Positions 45,104 to 57,821 of a stretch of 64,000 nt of DNA are shown here, piece by piece; positions within the stretch are counted from its first letter, which is position 1; every line of letters begins with the position of its first letter. Where the stretch lies: contig CM030713.1 in assembly GCA_017979445.1 (NCBI GenBank), forward strand, positions 26,581,163-26,645,162, in the 5' to 3' direction. Made by a program: the position numbers and the translations under genes. The stretch comes from Akebia trifoliata. Its lineage: Eukaryota; Streptophyta; Magnoliopsida; Ranunculales; Lardizabalaceae. The notes under the pieces were generated by a model. It searched no databases. It saw only the letters and a list, made by a program, of their open reading frames with translations, and was not told the DNA's origin.

Positions 45104-46801
45104 TGTAACACCATGAAATTTATTGCGTATATCGAGAAATTAAATTAACTAAATTGACATATTTTATTATGAGAAAATAAATAAATAAATTATTAAAAAT
45201 AAATCATGAAATTATCAATCTAAAATAATAATTTTTAGAAGGAGAATTTGCTAAATGAAATGTACAATCCGGAGAACCTTATCATAATTATAATCGAAGA
45301 GTTAAAACATTTAATCAAAATAGATAAAACTCAAAATTTTATAGAAAGCTCTTTTAGTTAAACGAACATTACTGTTAAATTCAAAGTATCAAAAAATATA
45401 CTTTAGACTGTCAACGTGGTTAAATCCGAGTTTAATATAATAAGTTATGAAAATATTAATTTTATCAAAAAAAAAAAAAACTTAGGGCTTAAAGGATATT
45501 TAGTCAATAGAGAAAAATTAGGGAGAAATTTCAAAAATCCAAGAAACACCATTTGAATTGGTCTAATGTAACGGACATAATGGAGAAAAGAAAAATACAT
45601 GAAAAAGAATAATAATATTTAATTATTTTTATATTATTAAATATTAAAATAAATTATTTTTATTAAAATTAGGTTTGATTATATTATTTATATAAAAAAA
45701 TATTAGATTTGAAATTATGAAAATGTTAAAGGGTTAGAATGTAATTAAAATAAAAATAAAAAATATTATATTATATTATATGTTATTATATTATATAATA
45801 TATTATTATAATATACTATCAATTAGAAGGTGTGAGACTTTGTGAATGACAGTTGTACTCATTTATATATAATAATATAAATTATTATATTATTATAAGG
45901 TTAAAAACATATGGATATTCATTTTAACTGAGACATTGAAATCGAAACAACGATTGATTGAGTTTGAAATTGGATTCGTGCACGTTGTGTTTAATCAAGA
46001 TTTAAAATCATTTAGAATATGAATTAAGATCCGACACTGAATAAGAAAATATTTATGACTTCGAGATCTACCTAGTCACTGGATTACTTGATCGAATCAT
46101 GGAGGAGATAAGCTAGAAAAATCATTTTTTGATGTAGGGACGCGTAAAACCCAGTTGCAAAGGTAGGAAACTTATAATTTCAAATTCATATTATAATTTT
46201 TAATAAATTTATTTTATTTTAATTTTTATTAGTTTCAAATTTATTATGATTTAAATTCAAAATTTATGCATCGAATTATAGAATAATTTGTTTTATATCT
46301 TTTCACTGATATTTAAATATCATGAAATAAAAATAAATGAATTTGGGTGGCTGTAATTAGAGAATCAATTTGTTTAACAAATTGATTTTCATAATAATTC
46401 TCGTAAAGTGTTCATTTAAATTAAAATATATATATATATTAAGACGCCTTGTTTTGAAAATGTATTTTCATTGGGTAATTATCTATTAAAAGGAAAAAAG
46501 TGAAATGTTTAAGTTTAAATTTGAAATCGAGAATGAAAGTCTCGATTGTTTATAATCAAGAATGAGATTCTCGATTATATATGTTTGTGTTAAAGAGTTT
46601 ACATGTTTAGAGTGCTTTTGAGCACTGTGTAATAAATAATGAGATGCAATTATGATAGTAACAGTGGGACAATGTACCTGCATATTTTTATCTCGCGAGA
46701 TGATGGGAATGTTGAGACACAATGTATATATGTATCGTTGCTGAACAAGATCTAGACAACTTGGACAAGTTGTCTCAAGCTCGAATGAGATCATGATTGC
46801 A
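45104..46801 (+). mobile_element. Possible solo LTR (1.7 kb)
   Basis: Begins TGTAACACCATGAAATTTAT, the typical opening of plant gypsy LTRs (TGTAACACC), and ends GATTGCA. The 5-mer AAAGC is on both sides (45099-45103 and 46802-46806). The TSD could be chance in AT-rich DNA, and no partner LTR or internal domain is present. The hairpin seen in families A and B was not found here. Confidence 0.45.
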
Positions 46802-46806
46802 AAAGC

Positions 46807-47474
46807 ATATAAAATCCTCATATATATTTTTTTTTGAACCCACATTTTTTCTAATTGAATACTGATCTAGACAGACTCCTTCACGGTTTGGTCAATGTTA
46901 GTGGTGCCTTATATAGTGAAGTATTTTTAACATATAAAACATCGTCTTCAATCTATTATTTATTATAGAAAATCCTCAATTTTTTCTACCATAACAATTC
47001 ATACTTCTCTAACTCCAAAATTCCTATTTTATTCTTGAGGTTTTAAGATTGAAGTAGATAAGATTTGAAGGTGGAAAACAAGGGTTAAAAACCTTCATCT
47101 TCAACCCATCAGTCTCTAAGGTAAACTTTTTTTAATCTATTCAATCCATCGTTTTCTATGTCTTTTTGAAATCCTTGATTTTTATTATCCAAATATCCCA
47201 TCTTTTCCTTGAGGTTTAAAGGTTGAAGAAGATAGAATCTTAATGTTGACTATGTTGCTAAAAGACTTTACCATTACATAAAAGAATATTGGTTTAGAAA
47301 GAAAATTAAGGGTAGTAGAGGATGAAGTCGAGATCATTTAGGTCATTTATGTTACTATCTCAGAAAAGACCTAGGTCAAAGGGGCATGTCGTCAATTTGA
47401 AAACATAAGAGGTATCTGTAATATTGATCAAAACATGAAAAGGCATGTCTAAATCACTCTTTCTACTTCTATTA
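46807..47474. other. Intergenic DNA
   Basis: Two related stretches at about 46960-47100 and 47140-47250 (ttcttgaggtttaaaggttgaag type) form an imperfect direct repeat. No gene recognised. Confidence 0.45.
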
Positions 47475-47842
47475 GAGATATTCTATTGCCACACTAATTT
47501 TAGTGAGAACGCTCCATATGAACAAATGTTTTCTGGTGAGTTTGTCACTTCTATACTCAACAAACTCATTGATAAATTACTAGTGAGATTGTAAGTTATT
47601 TTAAAGTAACTTTTGTAATCAATGAACTAGTTAATAAATTACCAGCGAGATCGTTGATTGTAAAAATGATGAATTCATTGAAAAAATATGTTTTGAGAAT
47701 TAAAATAAACAGTGAATTAGACTCAAAACTTCGTCATATTCAGCTCACGAAATGGAGATTCGCCCTATGATTTTAATGAAGAATTAGCTTCACAAATGTT
47801 GGGGTGCTCTTAGTAGAAGTTGGCGTGGCAATAGAATCTCTC
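47475..47842. repeat. MITE, family X, in the promoter region of the maspardin gene
   Basis: Left end GAGATATTCTATTGCCACAC and right end GTGGCAATAGAATCTC are inverted. It ends 292 bp before the start codon of the maspardin-type gene. It is about 370 bp, the longer form of the family. Confidence 0.78.
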
Positions 47843-48134
47843 TTCCATTATTAGTTAGAGAAAGAAATGCTCATTCGTCTAGAGTGCGCCTTAGTCGTGT
47901 CGATCTAACAATCCTCCGCGCTCAGAATATTCGATAGTTCTTCTTCCTTGACAAGCTGTTGAAGAGCGATCATCTCGACTGGATTCCTGTGTACGGACAA
48001 GTGTGCCTCGTGTCTTCTCCTCAATTCTCAAATCAAATTAAGAAAAAAAAAATACCAAAAATTGCAGATAGATCAGACGTCAGAGTCGAATAAATCACAA
48101 TTTTAATGGACGAATTGGGGCAGAAACAGCAGCA

Positions 48135-51100
48135 ATGAAAGGTGTCTTTTCGGCGCCCGGTGATTACATCCACTTCAAGTCTCAGGTCCCCCTCCACAAG
48201 ATCTCTGTACGTCTCTCTTTCCACCAATCTCAAGTTTTTCGTTTTAATTATTGATTCTGGGTTTTGTTCCTTATTTTCACCTTCAAATAGGGTATCTCTC
48301 TGTTTTCTGATTCGTCTATTAAACTGTGAATGGGTCTTCGATTTGGTGACTTTTGATCATTTATGTATTTGGGTTTCCAATTCCTTTTTCTCTAATTTCC
48401 ATTAATTATGAAATGTTTAATTTCATGATATTTGAGACCATATTTTGAATTTTGAGCTTCTTAATGTAATTGGGTAACCTTTTTAGTTTAAGATCACTTT
48501 CCTTTTTTGTGTTAATATGTTGTTGAACATATTGTTATTGGATCCTTGATCTGGTGTTTTTAATTGAGTTTCACTTGCTTCATAGTTCATACTATTAAGT
48601 CCATGGGTTTTGAGGTGTGTATGTTTATTGCAAGTTTTTTTTAGTCATATTTGAATATTGACCTTCATCTAGTAACTAATTGCTCCATTCTTGTCAGCTC
48701 CTTTGGGACTTCGTTAGCTATTTGTTGAAATACTATTGTTACAAGATGATATGTACCCGACCAATTAGCCAAAAGCACCTAGGTCTTCGTGGTGCGAAAG
48801 TTAAGCCCTTATTGTCTCTCTGGAGTTGTTTCACCAACATACTCTGTGGCCTACTTTCGTGGTGGCTTACTATGTGGCGATTTTCACTCTGGTACCCTTC
48901 TTTTGCCCGCTAGGTAGTCCTTTTATTAGGTATCGTTAACCCTATCTGTATGTTGTCCCTTTCACCGACGCTCTTGATATCCACTCTATAGCGGCGTTCA
49001 CTCTGGTAACGTTCATTTTGGAGGTTTGAACCTTAGATGTGATGCTGGTTTTGATACCAAATGATATGAATCCAACCAATACACCAAAGGTGCTTAGGTG
49101 CTAATGGTTTGGAAAGTTATGCCCTTATCTATTTGGGTTCCACGTTTTTTTTTCTTTTGAAGTCCATGAATTTTGACATGGGTATGTTTGAATGTACTCC
49201 TTTAAACCATATTTGAACGTGTTTAGTCTACCTCTACATTTTCATCTTCATTTGAATTTGAAATTTGTCAATTAATAATTTATCTTTGTCAAAAATAATG
49301 ATGTTTGGTCCTTGATTCAAAGCCCATGAGCCATCTTTTGATTTTTTAGTTTGTAAATTATGAGTTTCATTTTGTAATTTTATAACTTGGTGTTTCTGCC
49401 TCATCTTAATTTATAAGCTAATATTTTTGTTGAGAAATACTGTTGGGAAATCTTATAATTGGACAACTCTTGGTAACACATGATTTTTGTACCTTATTTT
49501 AATTTGAGCTTCATTTTATAAGTTAGCAATTTTTTATTCATTTTTAATATTTGTTGCCAAATCATTCAGAAAGGACACTCCTGCTAGGACCATTCTGATG
49601 CCTAGGAATGTCTCTCATCCACTTAATTCAAATTTCTTGTAGATTGGATCAAAACAGTGGCGATATTATGACTTTGGTCCAAAGGTGGTGCCTCCGCTTA
49701 TCTGTCTCCCCGCGATGACTGGAACAGCTGACGTATACTACAAACAGATCATGGCATTGTCCATGAAGGTACAAAGTTTGAGATCTTGATCTTTTTATTA
49801 TTGTTGCTACTTGAAAAGGTGTTTAAGTTGTGTGATCTTTTGTAATTGAGGAACTCTTGGGGCTTAATTCTTGGGTGCTCAATTGTTGGAAGTTTGTAAA
49901 AAATTGACTCCAATTAAAATATCAAATGTTGTTTTAAAATGCACAGAAGTATTCCCCCAAGGAAGCTTTTTGTTTTTGGTAGGTGGTTAGATGTCTTAGA
50001 AAAATTGAACTTGAATCTAGTAATGTACTCAGTGAGTGGTGGTTTTTATTTTTATTTTTTTACATGGGCTTATTACACTCCAATTGGCTGTAATACCTGA
50101 ATGGATCATCGATCTTGATGTTTATTGTGCTTATCTCATGAGATGGATTTCATTCTTGTTGGCTTTGCTGTTGGGCAAGTTTCGAGGCAAGCCTAAGGGA
50201 GACAAGTTGGTATTCTAGCAATACTCTTGTTACTTGTGGCTGCCGTTTTTTGGCCAATATATATATAAACACAACGGTGGACCCCATTCTCTTTATCCCC
50301 CCCACATAAAGAAGGGTTTGGATTTAACTCCCTACAAATCTCAAGGACAACGTTTGACTTTATTGTCATTCGTCTCCTCATCCTTTCCAATAATACCCTT
50401 CAACCTTTATTGCATCTCCTCTGCTACTCCTTTCCAAAAATATCCCCTACAACTTTATATATTACCTTCATCTTCCCCCTTTTTCAATGATACCCCTCCA
50501 ACTTATTGTTTTTCCCCCTTTTACCCCCTTAACCCTAAACGGCATGGGAAAACTCTAGTGTATATATATCTTAGGTAGGGAGAGAGGTAGCTACTGACTT
50601 AGTTTTCTATAACACATGACAAGGAAATTCCAGGTATAAAATTATAAAGCTTGGAGTTAGAATATTTACCATGATTGTACATAGAACAAGGTCTATGCTT
50701 TTAGTTGATAGCAGTTATTCGTAGACTTGTTATTGCATGTACCCTTTTTATGGTATGGTTTTATTGTAGCTCATACCTTGATATGTGAAATTGGTTTTCA
50801 GGGTTACCGAGTGATTTCTGTTGACATTCCACGTGTTTGGAATCATCATGAGTGGATTCAAGCATTTGAAAAGTTTTTGGATGCTATTGATGTTCACCAT
50901 GTAAGCAATCAAACTGCTTGTTGTTATTCATTTTGAAATTTGTTTTTGTTCTATGGAAGTTCCAGTTTTTCATAATGTTGTTGACCTATTTGTTGATTTG
51001 TACACTAATTCTTCTCGTCCAAAATCATGATAAAAGAAGTATAATGGGATTGGTCTTATGAACACAAGTACACAACCATGATGTTCAAGGAATGATTCTG

Positions 51101-54100
51101 TAGAATTGAAGGATTTCTCTTTCACAAGGAGGATTTAAGCAATGAAATTGAATCCAATAGCTGTATTTTATTTTCTTGATAAGGTGAGTATGGTGTGTAT
51201 TAATAGTAAGAGCATGGTTTAAATATTCATTTCGTTTCGTAATGTTTCATACAAAATGTTTTGGGATTTACCTTGTCGAGATGAAACCACAATGAAATCG
51301 AAACATTTCAAGTTTTGATCCTTTTCTTTCAAATTTTTTCCGATATGCAGATCTTCAAGAGAGATCTAAGGGAGAAAGATTTGTGAGAGAGATCTGATAG
51401 AGGGATCTTTGAGAGGAAAGAGATTGCGAGAGAGAAATAAATCTAGGGAGAGAGATTTGCAAGAGAAAGAGATCTGCATGAGGAGATTTCTTTGTGTGTG
51501 AGAGAGAGAGAGAGGTACTTGTGTGGTGCTGGCGTGCTGTATCGTCTTTTGTCTCTCGAAACCATTATAGGTTTTGAATGAAATTCCCTTGACTTTGGTC
51601 TTCTTAAGAAGAATGGATCATTTAGACTAGTCCCCCATTTTTGTTGTTGTAAATATTGGATACACCATCGTGTTTTTAAACTGGTGACATGCATCTTTGA
51701 CCATGGTCTCTTGAGAAATACTTTAAAAAAAAAATGTTATGAGTGATTCGAATGTTTCAGGAATGTTTAGGTATTGTTTCGGTTTTTGAAAAAATCGAAA
51801 CATTGGAACGAAACGAATTTTTAAACCATGAGTAAGAGAACCCCAAAAACAAAAATATATACGTATGAAAACACTAATGAGAGTTTGCTAAGAAGAAGCA
51901 AGCAAAAAAGTGACACAAATCACTCTCTCTAGAATTCTCTCCCTGAACAAAAAACCTCTCAAACTGAAGGAAAGTACTTGTAAGTCTCTGGAATTCTTTT
52001 TGAAATAGATCCAAAGAAACAAATTTGAATTGATTTTCTATATTACTTGATCTCAACTTCTGTACTTCTCATAATAGACCTGTTGTTTCTTTCTTTCCAT
52101 ACTTGTTTTGGTACTCGAAAGTTGTTAATAGTTTATCCTTGAATTAGATCAGCCAATCTCTTTGGTGTAATGTACCTGATATCAAAGGTTTCAAAGAAAT
52201 AAGACCAAACTTAGGAGGAGAAAGCACAGTAAAGGAGTAGGTGATCGACTATCTCCTCCCTTTGTCTGTGTAGAAAAATGTTGGGCATTATCTTGGGCCT
52301 ACTCATGAGATGTTCAATCATTAAATTTTTTTCAAGGCTCACCTGCTAAAAGGAATGTTGCTTCTTTTGAAGGTATCGGATTCCACTACGAAAATTGTGT
52401 TAGAAAAGAATTGTTTGCTTCCATCATAGCAAAAATGAAGGAGACCGAGGAAAATTTTCCTTTCTGCTTCTCATTTCCCTGTATGGCTACCCTCCACATT
52501 TATTAATGTAGTAACCCTCTTAAGTATGCAATTAGCGCAGTCAAGATATCCATCTTCCTTTCATGCAAGTACCTCCTAAAATGTGGGATCCTAACAACTC
52601 GATCCCCAACTCTCTCAAAACAATTAGAAACAACAATCCAAGTTTGACCTTCTATGGGACAAAAAGGTACCGCAAGGGTATTGAAGGGCCTTGTGATGCC
52701 TTTCCAAATACAATCATCAAAAGAGAAATACACCATTTTGATTGTGAGTGGGTGATTATTCAGTCATCAGGTTAATAAAGAATGGCTTTGAACCAGATCG
52801 TGATACCAATCTGTTAATCAACCAACTACTCCAAAAGACCAATCTGTTGGAGAGGGGGAGAACTATGAATATAAGAGGGTCACGGGGCTTAATTGGGCTA
52901 TGACACACCCGAGTGGAGGGAAATATACACTCAACAATCCCGCTCACCCATAAGGGTGGAAAGAATCGAACCCGTGACATATACGAACCTAGCGCTCTGA
53001 TACCATGTTAACCAACCAACTACTCCAAAAGACCATCTGTTGGAGAGGGGGAGAACTATGAATATAGAAGGTCATGGGGCTTAACTGGGGTATGACACAC
53101 CCAAGAGTGGGGGAAAATATACGCTCAACGACATCTATATTTCTAACATGGCACTTCCTTTAGTCTTGCTAAGTTTTGTTTTGTCCCACAAAGGTTTCAT
53201 TGTAGGCGATCCATTTGCACCTATTTTGGCCTCACTCACTGACAGCTTATATGGTTTTTGAGAGACTGACCAATCTTTATTTAATAGGTACATCTTTATG
53301 GGACATCTCTTGGAGGCTTCTTGGCACAACTTTTTTCACAGCATCGTCCGAGGCGTGTTAGATCGTTGATACTTTCAAATTCTTTTTTGGATACACGAAG
53401 TTTCTCAGATGCAATGCCGTGGTCTCCCATGTATGTTTTCTAATATTTTACTCTCATGCATATAACTTGGAGCTGAAAAAATTTCTTGTACCACATTATT
53501 TTATAATTTTTGACTATATTTTTTAGCACTCAAATTCTTAATCTAACTTGAGATATAAACTATTACTATAGCTATAGGAACTATTAAAGTTATCTAATTG
53601 AGGATAGAAGCAGAGACTAGAAATAAATAGAAACTAAAGTTCAAGAAAGAAAAAAAGAAAAAAAGAAATGATGAATGAGAATGGATATGAATCTTACAAG
53701 TTACAAAAATGAATGTGTTGCTTTGGTTAGGGTTTTGGAGAAATTACTAAATGTATTCGGTTCAAACCGCATACCCACGGGTACCCGGCTTGCTTTTTCT
53801 TGGATTTACGTTATATCTTAACGCTTAGTTCTTTTGTGCCTTTTTGCCTTTTGTTGCAGCGTTAGCTGGACTCCTTCCTTTTTGCTCAAGCGGTACGTCT
53901 TAATAGGAATTCGTGATGGTCCACATGAACCATTTATTGCTGACTCTGTTGATTTTGTTGTTTCCCAGGTAAAAGTCTAGTATTAGCTACAACTATATGC
54001 TATCAAAAGACGTGTGTGTATTTAGAAGTTCCATTTCACTACCTGAATCAATCTACTATGAAGCATTTTACACTTCTCAGTTTTATGTACAATGTAAAAA

Positions 54101-57100
54101 CACTCTGTTATTAGATTTCCTTTTTATAAAATTTTATGGATTTCCTATCTGCTTAGACAATTAATATTCTTTTTCAGAAAACTAAATTATAATACTAATA
54201 AAATAGAGAGCTGCTATTGGCACCCCAAGTTTTACTTATTACACCCCAATTTATTAAATTATTTATGACACCCAAATTAAGATTAAAACAAACTCTTCAA
54301 ACATGACAAAGGTTTGGCTCAAATTATAATCTCAACATTATAACACTCTGTTCAAACAGTTTCAGTAGTTGTTTACAATTATGATAGGCTCATATAAAAT
54401 CCTATACTCAAAAAATAGAAATATTGCAACAAAAAAAAAAAAAAAAGAGAAAAAAAAAATCAAGAGAGCTTCTATTGGCACTCCAACTTTTACTTATTCT
54501 CAAATATTCAATTATCTTCTTTATTTTTTATTGGGGTGTAATAAGTAAAAGTTGGGGTGCCAATAGCATCTCTCATAATTCATCCATCTTTACACTTTAG
54601 AATTCAATTCATACCTGTGCATCTTTGATTTGCAACATTAATGTCTTGCACTTCCATATATTTATTTTTCTGGTATAAGTAGAGTGGATGTGAACCTCAG
54701 GCATAGGGTTTTTCTTGTGCTCTATTTGCAGGAAAACAAAGTTGTAATGTTTTGTTCACTGTGACGTTAGATGCGAAATCCATTTATGCCCGAGATAAAC
54801 ATTCTTTAATCTTTATGTGCCATAATCTTTGAATTCCATACAGGTTGAGACACTATCAAGGGAGGACTTGGCGTCAAGGTTAACTTTGACATTCGATGCT
54901 GCTTCAGTTGGATCTCTCTTGCTTTCAGATTCATGCATCACTATAATAGATGTACGTAGCCTGAGCCTCGTGGTGATATGTGAATGACAATTTTATATGT
55001 GCACGTCCCTGTCTGAAATCACTGCTCACTTTTCACATTTGTGAATGAGTCCGACTAGCCTTACTAAGTTAGGAAGGATTCCACCCTTACTAAGGGTCTT
55101 TGGGCTCACCTTGTGGCATCCAAAAACATGATCTGATGCTTCAGGGCTGTAGAGGACAAAATTCTATGAACTTTGAAAAAAATCCAAACAAAACTTTTTT
55201 GAACTGTTGAATTTTAAATTGAGGAGTTAGGTGGAAGTTCGGTAGCCACTTTCAAAACCTTGGATTAAGCCTAAAAGAAATTGTTTTCTTCTTTCTTTTT
55301 TTGGATACGAGTATTTCGATGAAATTTAGAGGGCTGTGGTGTTGATTGCTAATGCTGTAATCCATTTGAGCAAAACGACCTTAAGTAAGGCTTACAATCT
55401 TATCATGCTAGTAAGGAAAGTGTTTTTCATTGTGAATATGCTCCACTAAAACAATGGGAAACCTTCAAAGTTCCCCATTGCAACACCAACAAGTGATGAT
55501 GAGATAATATTTTAAGTGCTGAATTATCCAAGTAAATAATGCCTTTATACTTATCTAAGACATACAGATTACCGCTAGGCTTCTTGGAGAACAACTTAAG
55601 CAAAAACGTAGTTCTCCCAACTCTTTAAGTGAAGCAAAAAATAATAATCATCCTCTCACTTAATTTTTCCCATGTTTTCATTGTGTCTGCTTCCTCAAAT
55701 TAAAAACCCTTTGTGGTCCATTCAGTGTGCCTTGCATCATTGTCTGGATTAGAGATGGTTAGAGTAGCTGGATAATTTTCAGAATGATTCACTGGTGAAC
55801 ATGGTTTCAAATCTTGTCCGAGACCAAGATGACTCAGGACGATACAGATATTCAACATGTATCATCTTGCATGTTGTCTCGTTTGACGACCGAGATGACT
55901 CGGATGATATTTTGAAAATCTTGGCTGAGTCAGTAAAAGTCGGCCGAGTCAACTGGGATTATGTATTTTTTGATAAAAATATTTATTATCTAAATAAAAT
56001 ATGATTTTGTGACTAAGCATCTTCTAATCTACCTTATTTTATGAAAAAAATATTATTATTTTCATATCTATATAATAAAATACAATGGTAGAGCCCCACT
56101 TGTGTGGGATAAATGGCCCATCATCTACTGTGAACTCACCTTACTTATTTCCTCCCCCCTCAACTTTATTGTCTTTTATCTCATTCTCCCCCCACACTTT
56201 TCCCTTTTCAAATATTGCCCCTCTAACTTTACTATCTTTCCTCTTTTACCCTTTCATCCTCAAAGATTTTTTAACGATACCTCGTCCATTTTATTGTTTT
56301 TCCTCTTTTACCCCCTTAACCCCTAAAGAGGATGCCTGTGTTGTAGGCACAGGCGAACTCTAGTATATATATATCTATATATATATATATATATGAACAA
56401 ATAATCATAAATCAAGTTAAATGGTTTCTCTGGTTTGAAACAAGTTGACCCCGTCCGAGACTACTCAATCTCGTTCATGAACGAAACAAAACGTCTAAAA
56501 GAGATTTGAAACCATGCTGGTGAAATTTCACCAAGGTTTTGGATAGTCCTAAGAGCATTAGGAGCTTCTTCCCATTAGAAGCGACCCTTAGGGATTTATC
56601 CCATAAATAACCTGGTGTGGGTGTTTTTGTGTGGGGAAGGGGAAGGGGGGTCCTAAGGGTATTTTCGTAATTTCCTTAGTATTATGTAAAACCCTTTTAT
56701 GTTTTCCCCTAGGGTACATATTTCTATTTTTTGGTGGAAGGGGATAATTTGTAACTGCGAGTTTTCTTTTCATAGTGTATTTGTGTGATCTATGGACGTA
56801 CCTCAATCTTGAGGGGAACCACTTAAAATCTTTGCGTTTCTGTGTGTGATTGCATCTTGTTTCTTTATTTTTCATTCTTACACGTGCCCCAAGGATTAGT
56901 CAGGTGCTCTAAGTGGCCCGTTTGGATTATTACAAGTATTTGTTTCTTTTGATTTAGAATCACATTTTCAAAGGTATTTATTTTCTTTGGGAGTTAACTA
57001 AAATTGAAAAAAAGGGAAATAGAAACATATACTAAAGAGAATATTCCTATTGGTTGTTTGGATTGCGGATTCATTCCCCTTGCTACCAATTGTAGACAAA

Positions 57101-57821
57101 TGATTATTGTGCTGTTCCTCAACGACTGAAAGATCAACTAAGCGAAAGGTATCCCGGGGCACGACAAGCATACCTGAAGACAGGTGGTGATTTTCCATTT
57201 CTTTCACGCCCAGATGAAGTTAACCTTCATCTCCAGGTACTATATAAACTTGCTACCACCACTTATATCGTTTGTTCATATTTGATACTCTCGTGTTTCT
57301 GAAACCCCAAATGAAATGTGGCACAGCTGCATTTGAGACGAGTTGGAGTTGAACCAAGGCCAGACTTGGTTCCGGGTATCTCAAAGGATGGTAGCAGTGG
57401 TGGTAGTCCTAGTGAAAAAAATGATGGAAGAGACGATGATCGTGATGACCCATCGAAGGATGACTATGGAAGAGATGGTAGTGCCGGGAGTCCTAGTGGA
57501 AAAAATGATGAAAGAGAAAATGTTGATGACCCTTCGAAAGATGACGGAGGAGGCTCTGCAAGCTCTAGCACCGATGATCATTTACCGGCTTCGGATAATC
57601 CTGATTCTGATCATTTGGGTAACTTGTTTCTCAACAGTGCAAAAAATTTCTTAATGAGTTCTGGGCATTCCATGCCTGTAGTTGTGGAGCAACAAAATGT
57701 TGTAGCCATAGACATAGTTCAACTTACACACGCATTTTCAATTCTCTATATGCTGCATTTCTTTGTGGGGGTACTCTGCACTACTGGGAAGCATTGTTGG
57801 AAACTTGGACAATTCGTTTGA
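48135..57821 (+). CDS. SPG21-like: Maspardin (SPG21)-type alpha/beta-hydrolase-fold protein, 8 exons
   Basis: Coding exons: 48135-48206, 49643-49768, 50802-50900, 53288-53430, 53860-53968, 54844-54951, 57096-57236 and 57327-57821. All introns are GT-AG and phases join cleanly to give 430 residues. Exon 1 begins [20 protein letters not shown]. Conserved blocks: [23 protein letters not shown], the nucleophile elbow GTSLGG with Ser106, [18 protein letters not shown] and HLKTGG-like [22 protein letters not shown]. The order matches human maspardin throughout. In animals maspardin is a cytosolic/endosomal protein that binds CD4 and its enzymatic activity is doubtful; the plant function is not established. 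Residues 267-430 are a plant-side extension holding an acidic tandem repeat (about 287-341) and a hydrophobic segment (about 393-417) that might anchor it in a membrane. The large introns 3 and 6 hold several transposons. UTR ends are not defined. Confidence 0.92.
50256..50558 (+). mobile_element. Degenerate nonautonomous Helitron-like element in intron 2
   Basis: Resembles the element at 56067-56363: a TA-rich start (ATATATATAAACACAACGG), GTGGACCCCAT, a pyrimidine-rich body (CCCTTTTTCAATGATACCCC) and the end AACTCTAG followed by T. The 3' hairpin is not preserved. It is called from similarity, and its left boundary is uncertain. Confidence 0.5.
51213..51830. mobile_element. hAT-type MITE in intron 3, exact 8-bp TSD
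   Basis: 618 bp, CATGGTTTAAATATTCATTT to AATTTTTAAACCATG (inverted). It is flanked by the identical AGTAAGAG (51205-51212 and 51831-51838). The interior has complementary blocks CATTTCGTTTCG and CGAAACGAA, plus a GAGAGA-rich stretch. Its termini match those of the element at 55800-56516. Confidence 0.88.
51850..52800 (-). pseudogene. LINE 3' remnant in intron 3
   Basis: On the minus strand, [20 protein letters not shown] and downstream cysteine/leucine-rich sequence match the FRR-L-D-E and zf-RVT regions of plant LINEs. Stops and frame changes are frequent. The TRIM at 52812-53130 abuts its upstream side. It is in antisense orientation to the host gene. Confidence 0.65.
52812..53130 (-). mobile_element. 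TRIM, second copy (inverted), in intron 3
   Basis: Two 125-bp direct repeats (52812-52936 and 53006-53130), each beginning TGTTAA on the + strand and ending ACTCAACA or GCTCAACG. The primer-binding site on the minus strand (TGGTATCAGAGC, complement at about 52994-53005) lies next to the right repeat. The total length of 319 bp equals that of the copy at 5566-5884. TSDs are not clear (CAATC versus ACATC). Confidence 0.85.
54206..54574. repeat. MITE, family X, composite copy in intron 5
   Basis: Left start GAGAGCTGCTATTGGCACCC, then a poly-A stretch, then an inner complete MITE from 54464 (GAGAGCTTCTATTGGCACTC) to 54574 (GGTGCCAATAGCATCTCTC). It has the same composite order as 43934-44290. Confidence 0.78.
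55053..55430. repeat. Dispersed repeat, family Z, copy in intron 6
   Basis: Shares with 60640-60990 the blocks 'atccaaaaacatgat', 'gtagaggacaaaattcta', 'gttgaattttaa' and, near the right end, 'gttggattgc/gttgattgctaatg' with 'taatccat'. The edges carry CCTTACTAAG-type motifs. The arms are weakly inverted, so it is probably a MITE. Confidence 0.6.
55800..56516. mobile_element. hAT-type MITE in intron 6, exact 8-bp TSD, containing a Helitron
   Basis: 717 bp, starting CATGGTTTCAAATCTTGTCC and ending AGAGATTTGAAACCATG. It is flanked by the identical CTGGTGAA (55792-55799 and 56517-56524). About 420 bp remain once the Helitron at 56067-56363 is removed. Inverted 'gactcggatgat' and 'gagatgactc' motifs occur inside. 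Confidence 0.88.
56067..56363 (+). mobile_element. Nonautonomous Helitron
   Basis: 297 bp starting TCTATATAATAAAATACAAT and ending CTAG, inserted exactly between A (56066) and T (56364). A 7-bp stem GCCTGTG / CACAGGC (56334-56340 and 56348-56354) lies 5 bases before the CTAG end. These three signals together are the Helitron hallmark. No RepHel coding is present. A relative lies at 50256-50558. Confidence 0.85.
57387..57551 (+). repeat. In-frame coding tandem repeat in the last maspardin exon
   Basis: Two units, 57387-57473 (87 bp) and 57474-57551 (78 bp). Both encode a DGS..GSPS.KND.R....DDPSKDD pattern, rich in Asp, Ser and Gly. The size difference is a multiple of three, so the frame is preserved. 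Confidence 0.85.

Noticed and set aside
57343..57654. 103-codon Met-rich frame overlapping maspardin exon 8
   Set aside because: It is a shifted reading of the acidic tandem repeat. The homologous frame is the one joined to exon 7 in phase.
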